Shown here in pieces: positions 1 to 11,727 of a stretch of 64,000 nt of DNA (positions are counted from its first letter, which is position 1; the number at the start of each line of letters is the position of its first letter). The notes under the pieces were generated by a model, which ran no database searches, had not been told where the DNA came from, and was given only the letters and a program-made list of their open reading frames with translations. Made by a program: the position numbers and the translations under genes. The DNA comes from Cordilura impudica. Its lineage: Eukaryota; Arthropoda; Insecta; Diptera; Scathophagidae. The stretch lies in NCBI GenBank assembly GCA_963682025.1, contig OY821518.1, forward strand, positions 220,830,868 through 220,894,867, written 5' to 3'.

Positions 1-99
1 CCCAACTATTTCAGCCGAAAATGTTTGGGCACAAAGCGCTTCTTATTATATAATGCAGTGAAAAGTAAGGGAAGTAAAAACTGTAGTGCATTTGGCAAA

Positions 100-638
100 T
101 TCCACGATAAAATAGGAGTGGAAAACAATCACTCTAAAAGAATTCGATGCATTTTTGGTCATAATTTTATATGCTGGGCTGTATAAGTTGAATAATGAAC
201 GATATCCGACGTTCATTTCTGCAATTACTCACGACACAATTAGCAATACCTAATAATGAAGAAAAAACCAATAATGGACGTACAGCGATGCATCTTTGGA
301 TTCGAAGTACTATGAATGCATTCAATGTAGAGGTAAAATAAAATAATTTTGAAACACACAAAAGCGGAAAATCTAAATATTTTTTGTCCCTGTAGGTAGT
401 GGCAAGACCTACAGCAGGTGCTGGAGGTTCTGTTGCACTTCGATCAAGTCGGCCATCGTGCCAGCTTTGTCGTGTGGACTACAGATGCCAGCATAAAACC
501 AGAGCGTATTGCTTTACTTGCAACAAAGCAGTTTGTGCTGAGCGCTCAACATTACTCCATCGTCGCAAGATCTGCACACTCAAACTGGAAAATCAGCTAG
601 ACGCATCACAATGTGATTTATTTAATTTCCTCATGTAG
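100..638 (+). pseudogene. piggyBac-family transposase, internally deleted remnant
   Basis: The 3' part encodes a cysteine-rich tail with the pattern CQLC, HKTR, CFTC, AVC (ORF 399-638), which matches the C-terminal zinc ribbon of piggyBac transposases that binds the element ends. Upstream, about 130-210 reads KEFDAFLVIILYAGLYKLNN in one frame, like the N-terminal part of the transposase core. About 203-330 reads RRSFLQLLTTQLAIPN, like the segment just before the zinc ribbon. The DDD catalytic core between them is missing, so this is a deletion derivative. A GT...AG interval at about 332-395 could be a small intron joining the last two parts. The left end lies outside or at the edge of the window. 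The family call is fairly secure from the zinc ribbon. Confidence 0.65.
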
Positions 639-640
639 TT

Positions 641-1331
641 TAAATAAAATTGAAATTTTCAAAAAAAAAAAAAAATAAAAAATCAAGTCTTGTACCCTTT
701 TATTATTTATATATATATATATATATATATTGATTCCTATATTTGCAAATTGGAAGAGAGTAACAATCAAAACCATCAAAACACACACCATCAAGCAAAA
801 TACCATAAAATTTTTTTAAGTCCTTGTGGACTTTTTCGCTATATTTAGGCCAACAGGAGATGCACTGATCGAAAGGCTAGGAGTAGTGTGTATTATACAC
901 GTTATTTGCGGAGTCCACAGTTTCAGTGTATTGTTGTCTGCGAAACAGTAACAATTCTTTAGGAATATATAGACAAATTATTGGACCTAAAGCCCAAAAA
1001 ATGTTACGAAAATCCAGAATGACGGCAGCATAAGATAACATGAATGTATGTTACCAAAAAACGCCCCTACTTATGGAAAAGGAGTATTCCCGTAATTACA
1101 AAGCCATAATCAAACGAAACATGAGACTGAAGTCCTATTACGATGGCTAGTCTCATTTCTAATAACTTTTATCGACGGTATTTGGAATATCGAGAGCGGA
1201 TGATACTCTACGCTTCTTAATTCTTTCAGTTGCTCAAACAGTTGATTGATATCAAGTATGAAGTATACAAAAAATTTCTCATATATAGAGATTCATATGA
1301 AAAAATTTGTCTAAAACATAATCTAATTTAA
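641..1331. other. AT-rich stretch, no gene seen
   Basis: It holds an A-run (about 660-675) and a (TA)n microsatellite (about 709-730). No coding signal or recognisable repeat was seen in the rest. Confidence 0.6.
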
Positions 1332-2103
1332 ACAAGTAAGCAAATTATAGTCGGTCTATCCCGACTATACGATACCCTATACCATGGTTAAGAAACCCTA
1401 TCTCTTCGGTCCAACTAATTGGATATAGCAAATAAGCATAAACCAAATTTGAGTGGCATTTTTATTAACTTTTTTCGCTGCAGATATGAAAAAGTTCATA
1501 TCGGATACTATATTTATATGGGGCCTAGGTCGAAAAATGGACCGATCCTGACCATATTTGGTAAACTCACTTATACTTTGAAAAAATCTGTGAAATATTT
1601 TTGTCTTTTGATAGATTTAAGTGAAGATAGGAAAGCAGCTCTATATGGGGCCTATGACTAAGAATTTTCCTCTAGGGATTATTTTTGAACTACTGATTAA
1701 TGTATGTAATAAACACATACAACCCCAATTTGACTATGATCTATATGATAATTTGGAACTTATGACAATTTATGTTGATTTCATAGGGGTCATTTGTATG
1801 GGGGCTAGGTCTGAACATGGACCGATTCTCACCAATTTCAACAGCATTCATCCCATGGCAGATAGAAGCTTACATACCAAATTTCATCAAAATATATTCA
1901 TACTTGCGACCTGTAGTTTGATTACAAGCTTTACATGAACACACAGACGGACGGACGGACGGACATTGCTATTTCGACTCCAAAAGTGATTCTGAGTCGA
2001 TCGGTATAATTAAAGATGGGTCTATGATGAATATTTTTGGTTGTTACAAACAGCAGCACAAAGTCATTATACCCAAACCACATAGTGGTATAAGGTATAA
2101 AAA
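1332..2103 (-). mobile_element. Helentron/DINE-1-like non-autonomous element (HLE), near full length
   Basis: This is one of about fifteen related copies. In the strand given, the family starts with TATACCCTATACCACTATG and carries a (GTCC)n tract. It ends with an inverted subterminal copy of ACCCTATACCA, a palindrome around TCGGTCTAGACCGA, and TTTTCTTACTTGTT. In this copy the palindrome is mutated (TCTATCCCGAC). Subterminal inverted repeats, a GTCY microsatellite and a 3' hairpin are the hallmarks of DINE-1-type Helentron derivatives and of mini-me elements. It has no coding capacity. Short ORFs across it are artefacts repeated in every copy. Confidence 0.75.
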
Positions 2104-3224
2104 TTTCTGATAAAACTCATTTTAAAATTTTCTTAATTGAAACCATTATTGCATTATAATAAATTCAAATATTTTTACTTCTCAATTTTTCTTCTTACTT
2201 TGCACCTAATTATTACAATTAAGAGCTTATTCCAATTAATTTATGTTGATTTCTAGTAATAACATGAACACCTACAATTAAGTGCTAACACATTTAATAA
2301 ACCGGTAAAAATGTATATGTCTGTACACTTACATTGTCCAAATACACAATATCAGCTGTACAACTACCACTATTGTATATTTGGTCATGTAATAATAACA
2401 ACAAACATTTATTCCAGCAAAACACATATTTAATGACCATTATAGAGAAATAACTGCTAAAATAATAGCGGCGTTAATGGTTGTCATTTGTAATGAAATA
2501 ATATGGTGTACGGTTAGTTTAGTTTAGTTGTAATGGTTAGAATAGTTAGCCGTGTAAGATAGAAGCAGTTAGACTAGAAGCAAAAATAGTTTTAAATAAC
2601 TCAGATGTTTTAACGAAATTATTAACGAATAAAGCTACAGTTTGTACAGCTAAAGTTTCGATGATGAATCTCATAGTGTTGCTAACAGCTGCTCCATAAA
2701 TCCACTCATAGGGACACCAAGAAATATTAAGGCCTTGTATATCAATAGTAAATTCGAAGCCACGTGTTCGCAGTGACCATATTTAATGACCCAGTTGCTA
2801 GAGGTATGGACAGATAACTACCAAAATATGTGATAAATATAATTCTAAATTGTTATATTACCTGATCATATGGATCAGTAAATCTTGGGAACCAGAAGTA
2901 ATATTTAATTTTCGTTATTACGAATAAATAACTGGATATGTTTGTTGATACTTGTCATTATTTTTACACATATTTCCATGACACCTCTGCAGAATACTTG
3001 TTCCATTTATTTAACACGAAATGTTCAGTTTTTGCTTCTCCTTTACCCTTCTTTAATTTACTTACATTTGCCCAATATCTTTCCATTGTAGAAAATTATG
3101 GGAAATTAACAAGATTAAAATATTTGGTTGTCTTCACATTACTTCAGTGCTAAATTTGAATAATGATATGATGACAAATAAGCACAAGATTTTACTGTTT
3201 TTGCTCTGTTTAATGAGTGGTGGA
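2104..3224. other. AT-rich stretch, no gene seen
   Basis: No ORF resembling a protein and no clear repeat of another part of the window was seen here. Confidence 0.55.
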
Positions 3225-3345
3225 GATTGAGGTTGTGTACGATTATTACACCCATTATTCAATAGTCAAGTAATAAACCCTGTAGAAAAATTCCTTGTCA
3301 TAGCCCCCATATAAAGCTGTTTCCCGATATTCACTTAAATATCTC
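3225..3345 (+). mobile_element. HLE fragment, middle part (left half of a split copy)
   Basis: The sequence ending CCCGATATTCACTTAAAT matches the middle of full HLE copies (for example the one at 32152). The homology stops at an A-run and resumes about 1.1 kb later at 4470, so the two pieces look like one element split by the tandem array between them. Confidence 0.6.
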
Positions 3346-3610
3346 AAAAAAAAAAAAAAAAAAAAAAAAAATCATGTGAGTCCGATCATAGGGGAGATGT
3401 GCAAACGTCTCATAGCGTCATCTATGTATCACTTATAGCAATAAACGCCAGGGGCTCTGCTAATATAAAAATAATTATTATTATTTTTATTTCAACCGAT
3501 TAATTTTTAATTTTTCGTTTTTTATTTTTTATTTTTTCATTTTTCGTTTTTGATCTTTAATTTTTAACTCATACTCTCTGTCTGTCGTGGGTGGACCCCA
3601 TTCCCTCTCA

Positions 3611-4400
3611 TCCAATTGGTCTTAAACTTGGCCCACAGTCTTGTTGTGACTAAAGATTATTTTTGGTGTAGTCACGCACAGTCACGCGCTGTCACGGGGT
3701 GATCTAAATGTCATTTCCCCTCATCCGATAGATCTGAAACTTGGTCGATAGACTTGCTGTGAAAAAATATTAAGTTCGACATAGTCACGCACAGTCACGC
3801 ATAGTCACGCACAGTTACGTAGTGATCTAAATCCCATTTCCCTTTATCCGATCGATCTGAAACTTGGTCGATAGACTTTCTGTGAAAAAAGATTAACTTT
3901 GACGTACGCACGCACAGTCACGCATAGTCATGCACAGTCACGTAGTGATCTATAACCCATTTCCCCTTATCCGATCGATCTGAAACTTGATCGGTAGACT
4001 TGCTGTGAAAAAACATTATCTCTGACATAGTCACGCATAGTCAGGCACAGTCACGGAGTGATCGAAATGTAATTTTCCTTCATCCGATCAATCTGAAACT
4101 TGGTCCATAGTCTTGTTGTAACTATAGATTAATTTTGGGGTAGTCACGCACAGTCACGCATAGTCACGCGCAGTCACGGAGTGATCTTAATGTCATTTCC
4201 CCTATCCGAGCGTTCTGAAACTTGGGCCATAGACTTGCTGTGAAAAAAAGATTAATTTTGACATAGTCACGCTCAGTCACTGAGAGATTAAAACCCCACT
4301 TCCCCTCGTCCGATGGATTTGAAACTTTGTTGTGGTCAAAGATTAATTTTAAGAAAGTCACAGATAGTCACCCACAGTCATGGAGATATTCAAAACCCAT
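3611..4400. repeat. Tandem array, seven units of about 105-123 bp
   Basis: Each unit begins near TCCGATCGATCTGAAACTTGG. Unit starts are at 3611, 3724, 3847, 3970, 4083, 4204 and 4309. Inside each unit is a shorter repetition of AGTCACGCAC, two to four times, so there is a roughly 10-bp sub-period. The last unit is shortest and most diverged. Flanks 3346-3610 and 4401-4469 are AT-rich. The whole block lies inside an HLE copy. Confidence 0.85.
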
Positions 4401-4469
4401 ATACGTAAGGAAAGAAAGAGTTTTAATAAAAACTTTGTTTTAATGGGTGAGATTATTTATTTATTTTTA

Positions 4470-4677
4470 CTAAAAGTAAGTGATTTTACCAAATATGAGT
4501 GGTCCATATTTCGACCTAGTACCCATATAAATATCTGATATGAACTTTTTTATATCTGCAAGCAAAAACATTAATAATAGTGTCACTCAAATTTGGTTTA
4601 TGCTGACTTCCTATTCCCAATTAGTTGAACCATTTTCTTAATGCATGGTAACGTAAAGTCGATCAGACCGACTATAT
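4470..4677 (+). mobile_element. HLE fragment, 3' end (right half of a split copy)
   Basis: The sequence from the motif AAGTGATTTTACCAAATATG through the terminal palindrome (here mutated, GTCGATCAGACCGAC) matches the 3' 200 bp of complete HLE copies. The order and strand match the fragment at 3225-3345. Confidence 0.65.
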
Positions 4678-5289
4678 TTTTCTTTATGGTCTGTTTTTCA
4701 ATCGTAGTAGTTTTACTCAATTTTATTGTTTTGAGTTAACCATTTTGGACAGTTTTACAGCGTGACACATTTTTCAGCTTTCGGGGTTTCATACTATATT
4801 TTGCTCCATTTTTAATGTTGCAATTTTAAATATAGAGCCATACAAAAGAGACTGTTAACAACAAAGTACTGGTATTTATATGTATGCGTTGAAAGATATG
4901 TTTACTAATTTTTTTTTTTCTTCTATTTTATTTATTCCCAAAGGTGCTTTCAAACTTTTACATTGTTGACTTTACCAAGGAATATAACGATAAATATTTG
5001 TTGTTTGTTTTTGCTGTTGGTTTAATCACTTTTTTTTATATGCTCATTGACTTATGACTGAAGTAATTGATGATTATTAACACTCAATAGTGGATACAAT
5101 TTTTTATAAAACGTTTGGAAATATTTTTTGTGGAATACAGCAATATTTTAAAATATGGAAATCTTTATCTTAGTAATGGGTAGGTCAAGACTGTAACTGA
5201 GTTAAGAATTTTTACATATTATTTTTGCTTTACCCTATCATATACTGCAAAAATTATTTGTATTATTTGTATTTATATGCAGCCCTCCA
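4678..5289. other. AT-rich stretch, no gene seen
   Basis: No coding signal is seen. The next LINE homology starts around 5290-5340. Confidence 0.5.
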
Positions 5290-5337
5290 TCACTAATCTA
5301 CAATAACATTACTATAGAGCAAACTTCTAAAATAAAA

Positions 5338-6796
5338 ATTTTAGGTATAATTTCCAACGATAAATTTAACTTTCATGAGCAATGCTCTAAACTCAGATAT
5401 GAGCAAATAATACGCCTGAATATTATTAAATTTTTATCACCAAGTGCTATACACACCAACACTCTCCCAAATGCAACTAAAGCTTTGATCCTCGCTAAAA
5501 TTGACTACGGCATACAAATGTACGGCCACTGCCCTAAAAAGGATTAAAATATGTTAGACTCCCCCTATCATGCAGCGATCAGATATGCACTTGGAGCTTT
5601 TCCAACAACAAATATACAAAATTTGCTTACCAAAGCAGGATTTCCATCTATTTCTGAACGAATTTAATCAAGCGACTTAAAAATGATACCCAAATTATTT
5701 AGCTCTAACAACCACGTCTTGTTCAAACATGTTAATTAGAAATGCTAGCACACATAAACGTATATATAAAAAGAAATCCCCCATCCGCAGGTGTGTCGAA
5801 TATGCTTGGGAATTAATACCAATTGTACAGCCAATCTTAATGTACGGTAAATATGAACCTTGGTGGCTCTTAAAAGACTCCACATTTATTCATGATCCTC
5901 AAAAACACGAAAAACCATCAACCAATCCTGTAAAATATCAACAACATTTTAACACCATACTCCATGCTAATACATATAATAATTGGAATTTTATATTCAC
6001 AGATGGCTTAAGAGCACTAAAATATATGGCTTAAAAGCACTAATATATACCTCGTTTGGAGTAGTCAATCAGAACCATTCAGTTATTTATAATGGTCTCC
6101 TGGAGGAACATTGTAGTATTTTTACAGAGGAAGCCATGGCTATCAAACTTGCAGCTCAATATTCATCAAAACAAAGAGGCCACTACGTCATATGCGCGGA
6201 TAGCAAATCCACAATATCAGCAATTCTAAATACGAAGAACATAGAACGTACAGTAGCAGAGATCCGCAATCTTTTGGTAAAATTTCCCAACAAACTACGA
6301 ATTATGTGGGTTCCTGGCCACGTTGGCATTAAGGGTAATGAAGGAACAGACAAAACTGTCTGCTTTGCCTCAAGAGCTCCGCTTTTAAATTTTCACTCTC
6401 AGGAGAATAAATATTTACAACTTGTTATTGAAAAACGACTTGAAGATGAAAAATCTAGTACCTGGGAAAAATATAAGCATCGATATAGAACCATCTGTTA
6501 AGGGAATCAGAATTACATACCCAACATCCTGCACCCGACAAGAATCGCTAGTCTTCTCAAGACTAAGGCTTGATCATACTAAAATCACCCATCAACACTT
6601 GTTAAATAAGAAACGTTCACCCTACTGTAACAGCTGCAATACAGCACAATCTATAAACCATATATTAGATCAATGTCAAAATTTCAATACAGAAAGGATA
6701 GCTACATTTGGACAAACCCAACCAAGCTCATTGCTAATAAATCCAACGCATGTAAACGTCACTAGCATTTATTATTTAATTAAAAAACGTAAATAA
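5338..6796 (+). pseudogene. I-like non-LTR retrotransposon ORF2, 3' part (RT thumb plus RNase H)
   Basis: About 5338-5545 reads KILGIISNDKFNFHEQC followed by RLNIIKFLSP and ILAKIDYGIQMYG, the segment following the RT palm in I-clade LINEs. Then comes an RNase H domain, with FTDG (about 5996), FTEEAMAIKLA, CADSKST and the WVPGHVGIKGNEGTD block in the ORF 5983-6501. The ORF 6422-6796 holds the usual tail with CNSC and HILDQC zinc-knuckle-like residues. The reading frame is broken several times. One break coincides with a local duplication of about 22 bp (6006-6049) just after the first RNase H aspartate. The 5' end, including the endonuclease and RT catalytic motif, is missing. The LINE 3' UTR appears to continue after the Helitron insertion, at 7899 to about 8010. 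No activity is expected. Confidence 0.8.
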
Positions 6797-6821
6797 TTAA
6801 ATATAATTTGAAATAATTCTA

Positions 6822-7898
6822 TCTATACTAATATAATAAAAAGTAATGTGTGTTTGTTTGTTTGTTTGTTTGTTTATTTGTTTGTAGGAGGTAATCTCCG
6901 TAACTACCCATCTGATATTCCTGAAATTTTCACAGAGTCTTACTGCGGATATGGAAAGTGCTATAGGCTATATTTTTTTTAAATATTTTTAGTGGGCGTG
7001 GCACCTCCCACACAAAGTAAATTTTTAATATCATATACATACATATATTGAGTATTATGATAGGAACAGCTTTACAAATTTGTGTGAGGTCACCTATTGT
7101 TAATATAAGTGGCTACTCCAGAAATGGGCGGGATCGGACAAGTGGTTGTGGTACCTCCCATACAAGTAATTTTTCAATATTATATATTTCCAGTGCTGTG
7201 ATAGAGGGAGCTTTTCAAATTAATCTGATGTCACCCATTATTAATGTGAATAGTCGGACATAAAATGGGCAGTATCGGACCAATAAGCGTGGCACCTGCC
7301 ATACAAAGTAAATATAAAATGCCATATGTCTGCAGTACTATAATGGTGAGAGTCTTGGGACTTTGTGTGAGCCCATAGCTTATTCATGTGATTAGTTAGA
7401 CAAAAAATGGGCGTGATCGGAGCAGTGGGCGTGGCACCGACCATACAAAGTGTATATATGATATCATATAACTGGTGTACTAAAAAAGGGAAGCTTTGAC
7501 ACTTTGCACTACCCCATTATATCTTAGTATGAGTAGTCGGACAAAAAAAGGCGGGCTCACACCAATGGGCGTGGCACTCCCCATGCAAAGTAACTATTTA
7601 ATTTCATATATCTGAAGTACTGTAAAAGAGAGAGCTCTGTGGCTTTGCGTGAGCCCATAGCTTCTTTATATTATCAGTCGAACAAAACAATGGGCATGAT
7701 CGTAGCAGTGGACGTAGCATCGCCCATGCAAAGTAGATATCTTATATAATATAACTGGTGTTCTATAAAAGGGAAAGACTCGACATTTGGCACGAGTCCA
7801 TCAGATATTAATGTGAGTAGTCCAATAAAAATTGGGCGGGATGGGATTAGTGGGCGTGGCAGGGGAGGGTGTAGCGAAGCACACCGGGTTACATCTAG
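6822..7898 (+). mobile_element. Non-autonomous Helitron, complete (copy 1)
   Basis: It begins with TC (TCTATACTAATATAATAAA) after an A and ends with CTAG before a T, which is the canonical Helitron insertion between A and T. About 10 nt before the end is the hairpin GGTGTAGCGAAGCACACC, whose core GCGAAGC is a known very stable mini-hairpin. After a (TTTG)n stretch, the body consists of about seven imperfect direct repeats of roughly 142 bp around GTGGGCGTGGCACCTCCC (near 6993, 7140, 7282, 7426, 7566, 7708 and 7851). There is no ORF for Rep/helicase. A nearly identical copy is at 27021-28101. It lies in the 3' region of the I-like LINE. Confidence 0.88.
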
Positions 7899-8012
7899 TA
7901 TTGTATATTTGTAAATACTAGTATATTATACTCTCTGTACATAAACAGAAAATAATTTTATGTTGGAGTCGAAGGCCTTAAATGCTAGTACTCTATATCC
8001 TTTTATTATATA

Positions 8013-8067
8013 CTAGATGTAACCCGGTGTGCTTCGCTACACCCTCCCCTGCCACGCCCACTAATCC
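8013..8067 (-). mobile_element. Helitron 3'-terminal fragment, inverted
   Basis: This 55-bp segment is the reverse complement of the last bases of the Helitron at 6822-7898, including CTAG, the 3' hairpin and the following GTGGGCGTGGCAGG block. It faces that copy end to end, about 115 bp away. Nothing further of the element is present beyond CTAATCC. Confidence 0.85.
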
Positions 8068-8990
8068 TCTTTTATAAAAAGTACAGTTTTTTAGAATTTA
8101 CGCATTTTTTTAATGTACCTTTTTTAAGAGTAGCATTTTTTTAAAAATGCCCTATTTTGAAAAGTACGTTTTCTTGAAAAGTACCCTATTTTAGAAGATT
8201 TTGCCCGGACATTTTTTGGCGAAATATGCTGATTTTTGTTGGTATTATGTTACTCCAGTAAGAGAAAAAGAATACAAGTCTTCAGATAGTAACTAATTAT
8301 TTTTATTGAATTGGAATTCAAATTTAAAGTTTTAAATTTGTGGCCGTATGCAACGTTGGCTGTAATATTGAGTTTAAGAAGCAGCTGAAGGGAAACAAAA
8401 ATTCGGCACAGCCGATTTTGTCACTTTTACTTGGTTGGTAATAAATAGCGATTTTACATTGTATCTTTCTTCATTTTGTAAGTATTGTGTTCATGTTATA
8501 AAAATCGTTATATGCAAAATTAAAGTGGCCTGCCAAAAAATTATACCATATTATTCGAGAGAATTCTTTTTCTAACGATGATGTCAATTTCATTTGAAAA
8601 TTTTCATTTAAATTATTTCACCAATTCCTTTTTATAAGAAAAAAGATATCAACAATGCTAAACGAAAAATTGCATAGAGAAGAGAACTATGGGGCAATAA
8701 ATGACAGCATCAACGCAATGGCAAATAATCAATAGAAATGATATCTAAAAATAAATTTCTTTGCTTGACAGATTTTAAATAAACATTGATAAGCACATGA
8801 AATACTATTGATTTTGCAATAACAATTGTAGTTAAGTGTGTATAATACTCTTGCAAATAGTGTTTTTCAATAGAAATACGCACTGATTTTTTTAGGTTAG
8901 CGAAAAACAAAAGATATATATATATCTTCAATATTAATAGGCAAGACGATTCCTAATGACACCTTTTACGCATTTAATTATAAAATGATT
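8068..8990. other. AT-rich stretch with a short mini-me-type end
   Basis: No gene is seen. At about 8400-8436 the sequence TTCGGCACAGCCGATTTTG followed by CACTTTTACTTGG resembles the 3' end of the mini-me-type element at 21288-21735. Confidence 0.45.
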
Positions 8991-10788
8991 TTAACCTTTA
9001 CCTCACCCTTGTGTGGAATACCACACAATATGAAAATATTTTGTACACAGAAAAAATAATAATTAAGCGATGTTTATGAAATTTCTTGACTTCTGCTGTC
9101 GCATCAATTTTATACAGAAATCGTATTAAATGATTCAAAAATATTTTTTTTACAACGAGATATTTAAAAAGTGACGTTGCTTACACTGGTGTGTGGTTTT
9201 CCACACATATTTAATTTATATATATTATGTACTAGGAACATAATTTTTTGCCATCAAATGCCCATTCCTATTGATGCTATGACAAACTGTGTACCTATTA
9301 TACAATATAGACAATTGATAATGTTATTCTGAAGTGATCAAATGTATATGCAAAGGAACAGTGCTGTGAAAGCTATACCGAAATCGACTCAAACTTGTTA
9401 CATGCATATATCGGTGTTCTATTTTGGCTGGACTTTACAGGTCTATGCTTCTAACTAATCTAATGTTTTAGATATAATTATGATTATTTAGATGAAAGAA
9501 TGAGACAATGTTGGATTTACTTAGAGCGATGATGTCGAAGAAGACATTTCAATACATGAATAGTGTTATTTGTTCCAATAACATTATAAGCAGACATCAA
9601 AAAGGCTTTACGGACTAATTTGCTGCAACTCGTTAAATATTCGACAAATGGTCTGAACTATTATTACTGCAAACCATCTGAATATGTTACATTTGATGAA
9701 CAATTGCTAGGTTTTCATAGGAGATGCAAGTTTCAACAACATATGCCTTCTAAGCCGATATGGAATTAAATTTTGGGTTTTAGTTTGCTCTAAAACTTAT
9801 TACGTTTAGAAAATGCAACCATGTTTGTGTAAACCAGTTGGTGGTTTAGCTGAAAAAAATTAAGGTGAACGTGCAGTTTTGAATTATGTTCGAAGAGTGA
9901 AGAGTCATAACATAACAGTGGGCAAGTTTTTCTGATCTTGCGAATTTGCCCAAAACTTGTTATCCAAATTGGCAAGCAAACAAACAAACAGTGCCAAGAA
10001 TTTTCTTGCGTGATCTTAGAATATGTATTAGCAACAATTTACAAAATGAATCAGTGGGGGAGCCCAGTTGCTCAATAGCACATTCCACATCTTCAATGTT
10101 TCGTCAACCTTCAGAATCTGGAGAGCGCTCATCAGTATCATTCGACGTTATCCCAAAAAGATCATAATGTGTTTCTCTGAATATCGAAACATACTAATAA
10201 CCCTAATGTTTATTTAAATGTATTGAAGAGAAACTAATTTGATGTAATAGATACCAAAATATAAAAATCTATAATATTAATGGGCTAGACGATTTCTTGT
10301 GCTCCATGTTTTGTTCTACCGTTTTATCCCGATTTTCACCAAACGTATATTATTTGAAAGGTATTTCTTTTTAGCAGTTTTGCAGATTTTCAGATTTTAA
10401 AATTTTTCCCTTTATTTTGAGTAAATTGCATTTAAAATTGCTACTAACACATACAAAAAATTATACAATGCTATGTGTGTGTTTATTTTATTTGTTAATG
10501 TGTTTGTAATAAAAATGACTTTGTTTTTTGTGTTGATTTGTGAATTGGCTATAATCGCTTAGCATACCTTTAGGGCCTTTATTTAATAAAAAAAAATAAA
10601 ATTTCATAGAATTTGCACTCGAATTTCGAGGGCTGGAATTTGCTAGTATATGTTATTGATGGTAAATCATGATTTTAAATAAAAAAATACATTTTGCTAG
10701 TACAAAATATGTAGACATCCCGTATGTGTGGAAAACGACACACGAGGGTAAACAACGTAAGTTTTTTTGAGGGTGAGATGAAGGTTAA
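8991..10788 (+). mobile_element. piggyBac element, non-autonomous, both ends present
   Basis: TTAA occurs at 8991-8994 and at 10785-10788. Inside it the ends are inverted repeats: the left reads CCTTTACCTCACCCTTGTG, and the right, on the other strand, reads CCTTCATCTCACCCTC. A second inverted motif, the GTGTGG...CCACAC palindrome, is found inside each end. TTAA target duplication is specific to piggyBac. The interior keeps only a decayed transposase piece (see 9650-10167). Part of 10526-10655 repeats again at about 11755-12045, so another small repeat may sit inside. Confidence 0.72.
9650..10167 (+). pseudogene. piggyBac transposase fragment
   Basis: The segment near 9685-9770 reads YVTFDEQLLGFHRRCKFQQ then HMPSKPIWN, corresponding to the conserved piggyBac block around a catalytic aspartate (DEQ...F.GR...YMPSKP). 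A stop follows immediately, and the remaining catalytic segments are not visible. An ORF at 9946-10167 runs on to the 3' side but has no clear cysteine pattern, so its assignment to the C-terminus is tentative. Confidence 0.6.
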
Positions 10789-10927
10789 AGAAAAAAAAAT
10801 ATGCCATTTGAAAGATATTTCTATACAAACGTACATTATTTTTACAGATGCGCACCATATGGTACATCTTTTGGAGTAATAATCACTTAACACATACGTA
10901 AAACACATATTTATGCTTCAAATAAAA

Positions 10928-11727
10928 CAAGTAAGAAAATTATAGTCGGTCTAGCCCGACTATACGATACCCTATACCATGGTTAAGAGACCCTATCTCT
11001 TCGGTCCAAGTAATTGGATATAGCAAATAAGCATAAACCAAATTTGAGTGGCATTTTTATTAATTTTTTTCGCTATAGATATGAAAAAGTTCATATCGGA
11101 TACTATATTCATATGGGGACTAGGTCGAAAAATAGACCGATCCTGACCATATTTGGTATAGTTACTTATGCTTTGAAAAAATATATACAAACCAAATTTG
11201 AGAAAAATCTGTGCAATATTTTTGTTTTTTGATAGATTTAAGTGAAGATCGGGAAGCAGCTCTATATGGGGCCTATGACAAAGAATTTTCCTATAGGGAG
11301 TAATTTTGAACTACTGATTAATGGCTGTAATAAACACATACAAACCCAATTTGACTGAGATCTATATGATAATTTGGAACTTATGGCAATTTATGTCTAT
11401 TTCATAGGGGTCCTTTGTATGAGGGCTAGTTCTGAACATGGACCGATTCTCACAAATTTCAATAACGTTCATCCCATAGCCGATGGAAGCTTACATATCA
11501 TATTTCATCAAAATATATTCATATTTACGACCTGTAGTTTGATTACAAGCTTTACATGGACATACAGACGGACGGACGGACGGACGGACATGGCTATTTC
11601 GACTTAAAAAGTGATTCTGAGTCGATCGGTATAATTAAAGATGGGTCTAGGACGAATATTTTTGGTTGTTACAAACAGGAGCACAAAGTCATTATACCCA
11701 AACCACATAGTGGTATAGGGTATAAAA
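10928..11727 (-). mobile_element. HLE, full length
   Basis: It has ACAAGTAAGAAAATTATAG and the palindrome (one mismatch, TCTAGCCCGAC) on the left, a (GACG)n tract near 11568-11587, and the end CCACATAGTGGTATAGGGTA on the right. Its length of about 800 bp agrees with the other full copies. Confidence 0.8.

Noticed and set aside
1332..2103. Reading (GACG)n and the end palindromes as operators or promoters
   Set aside because: They are parts of a repeated mobile element present in many copies, so no local regulatory role is supported.
3611..4400. CRISPR-like array (regular repeats)
   Set aside because: Units are contiguous and imperfect without unique spacers, and the setting is a eukaryotic genome.
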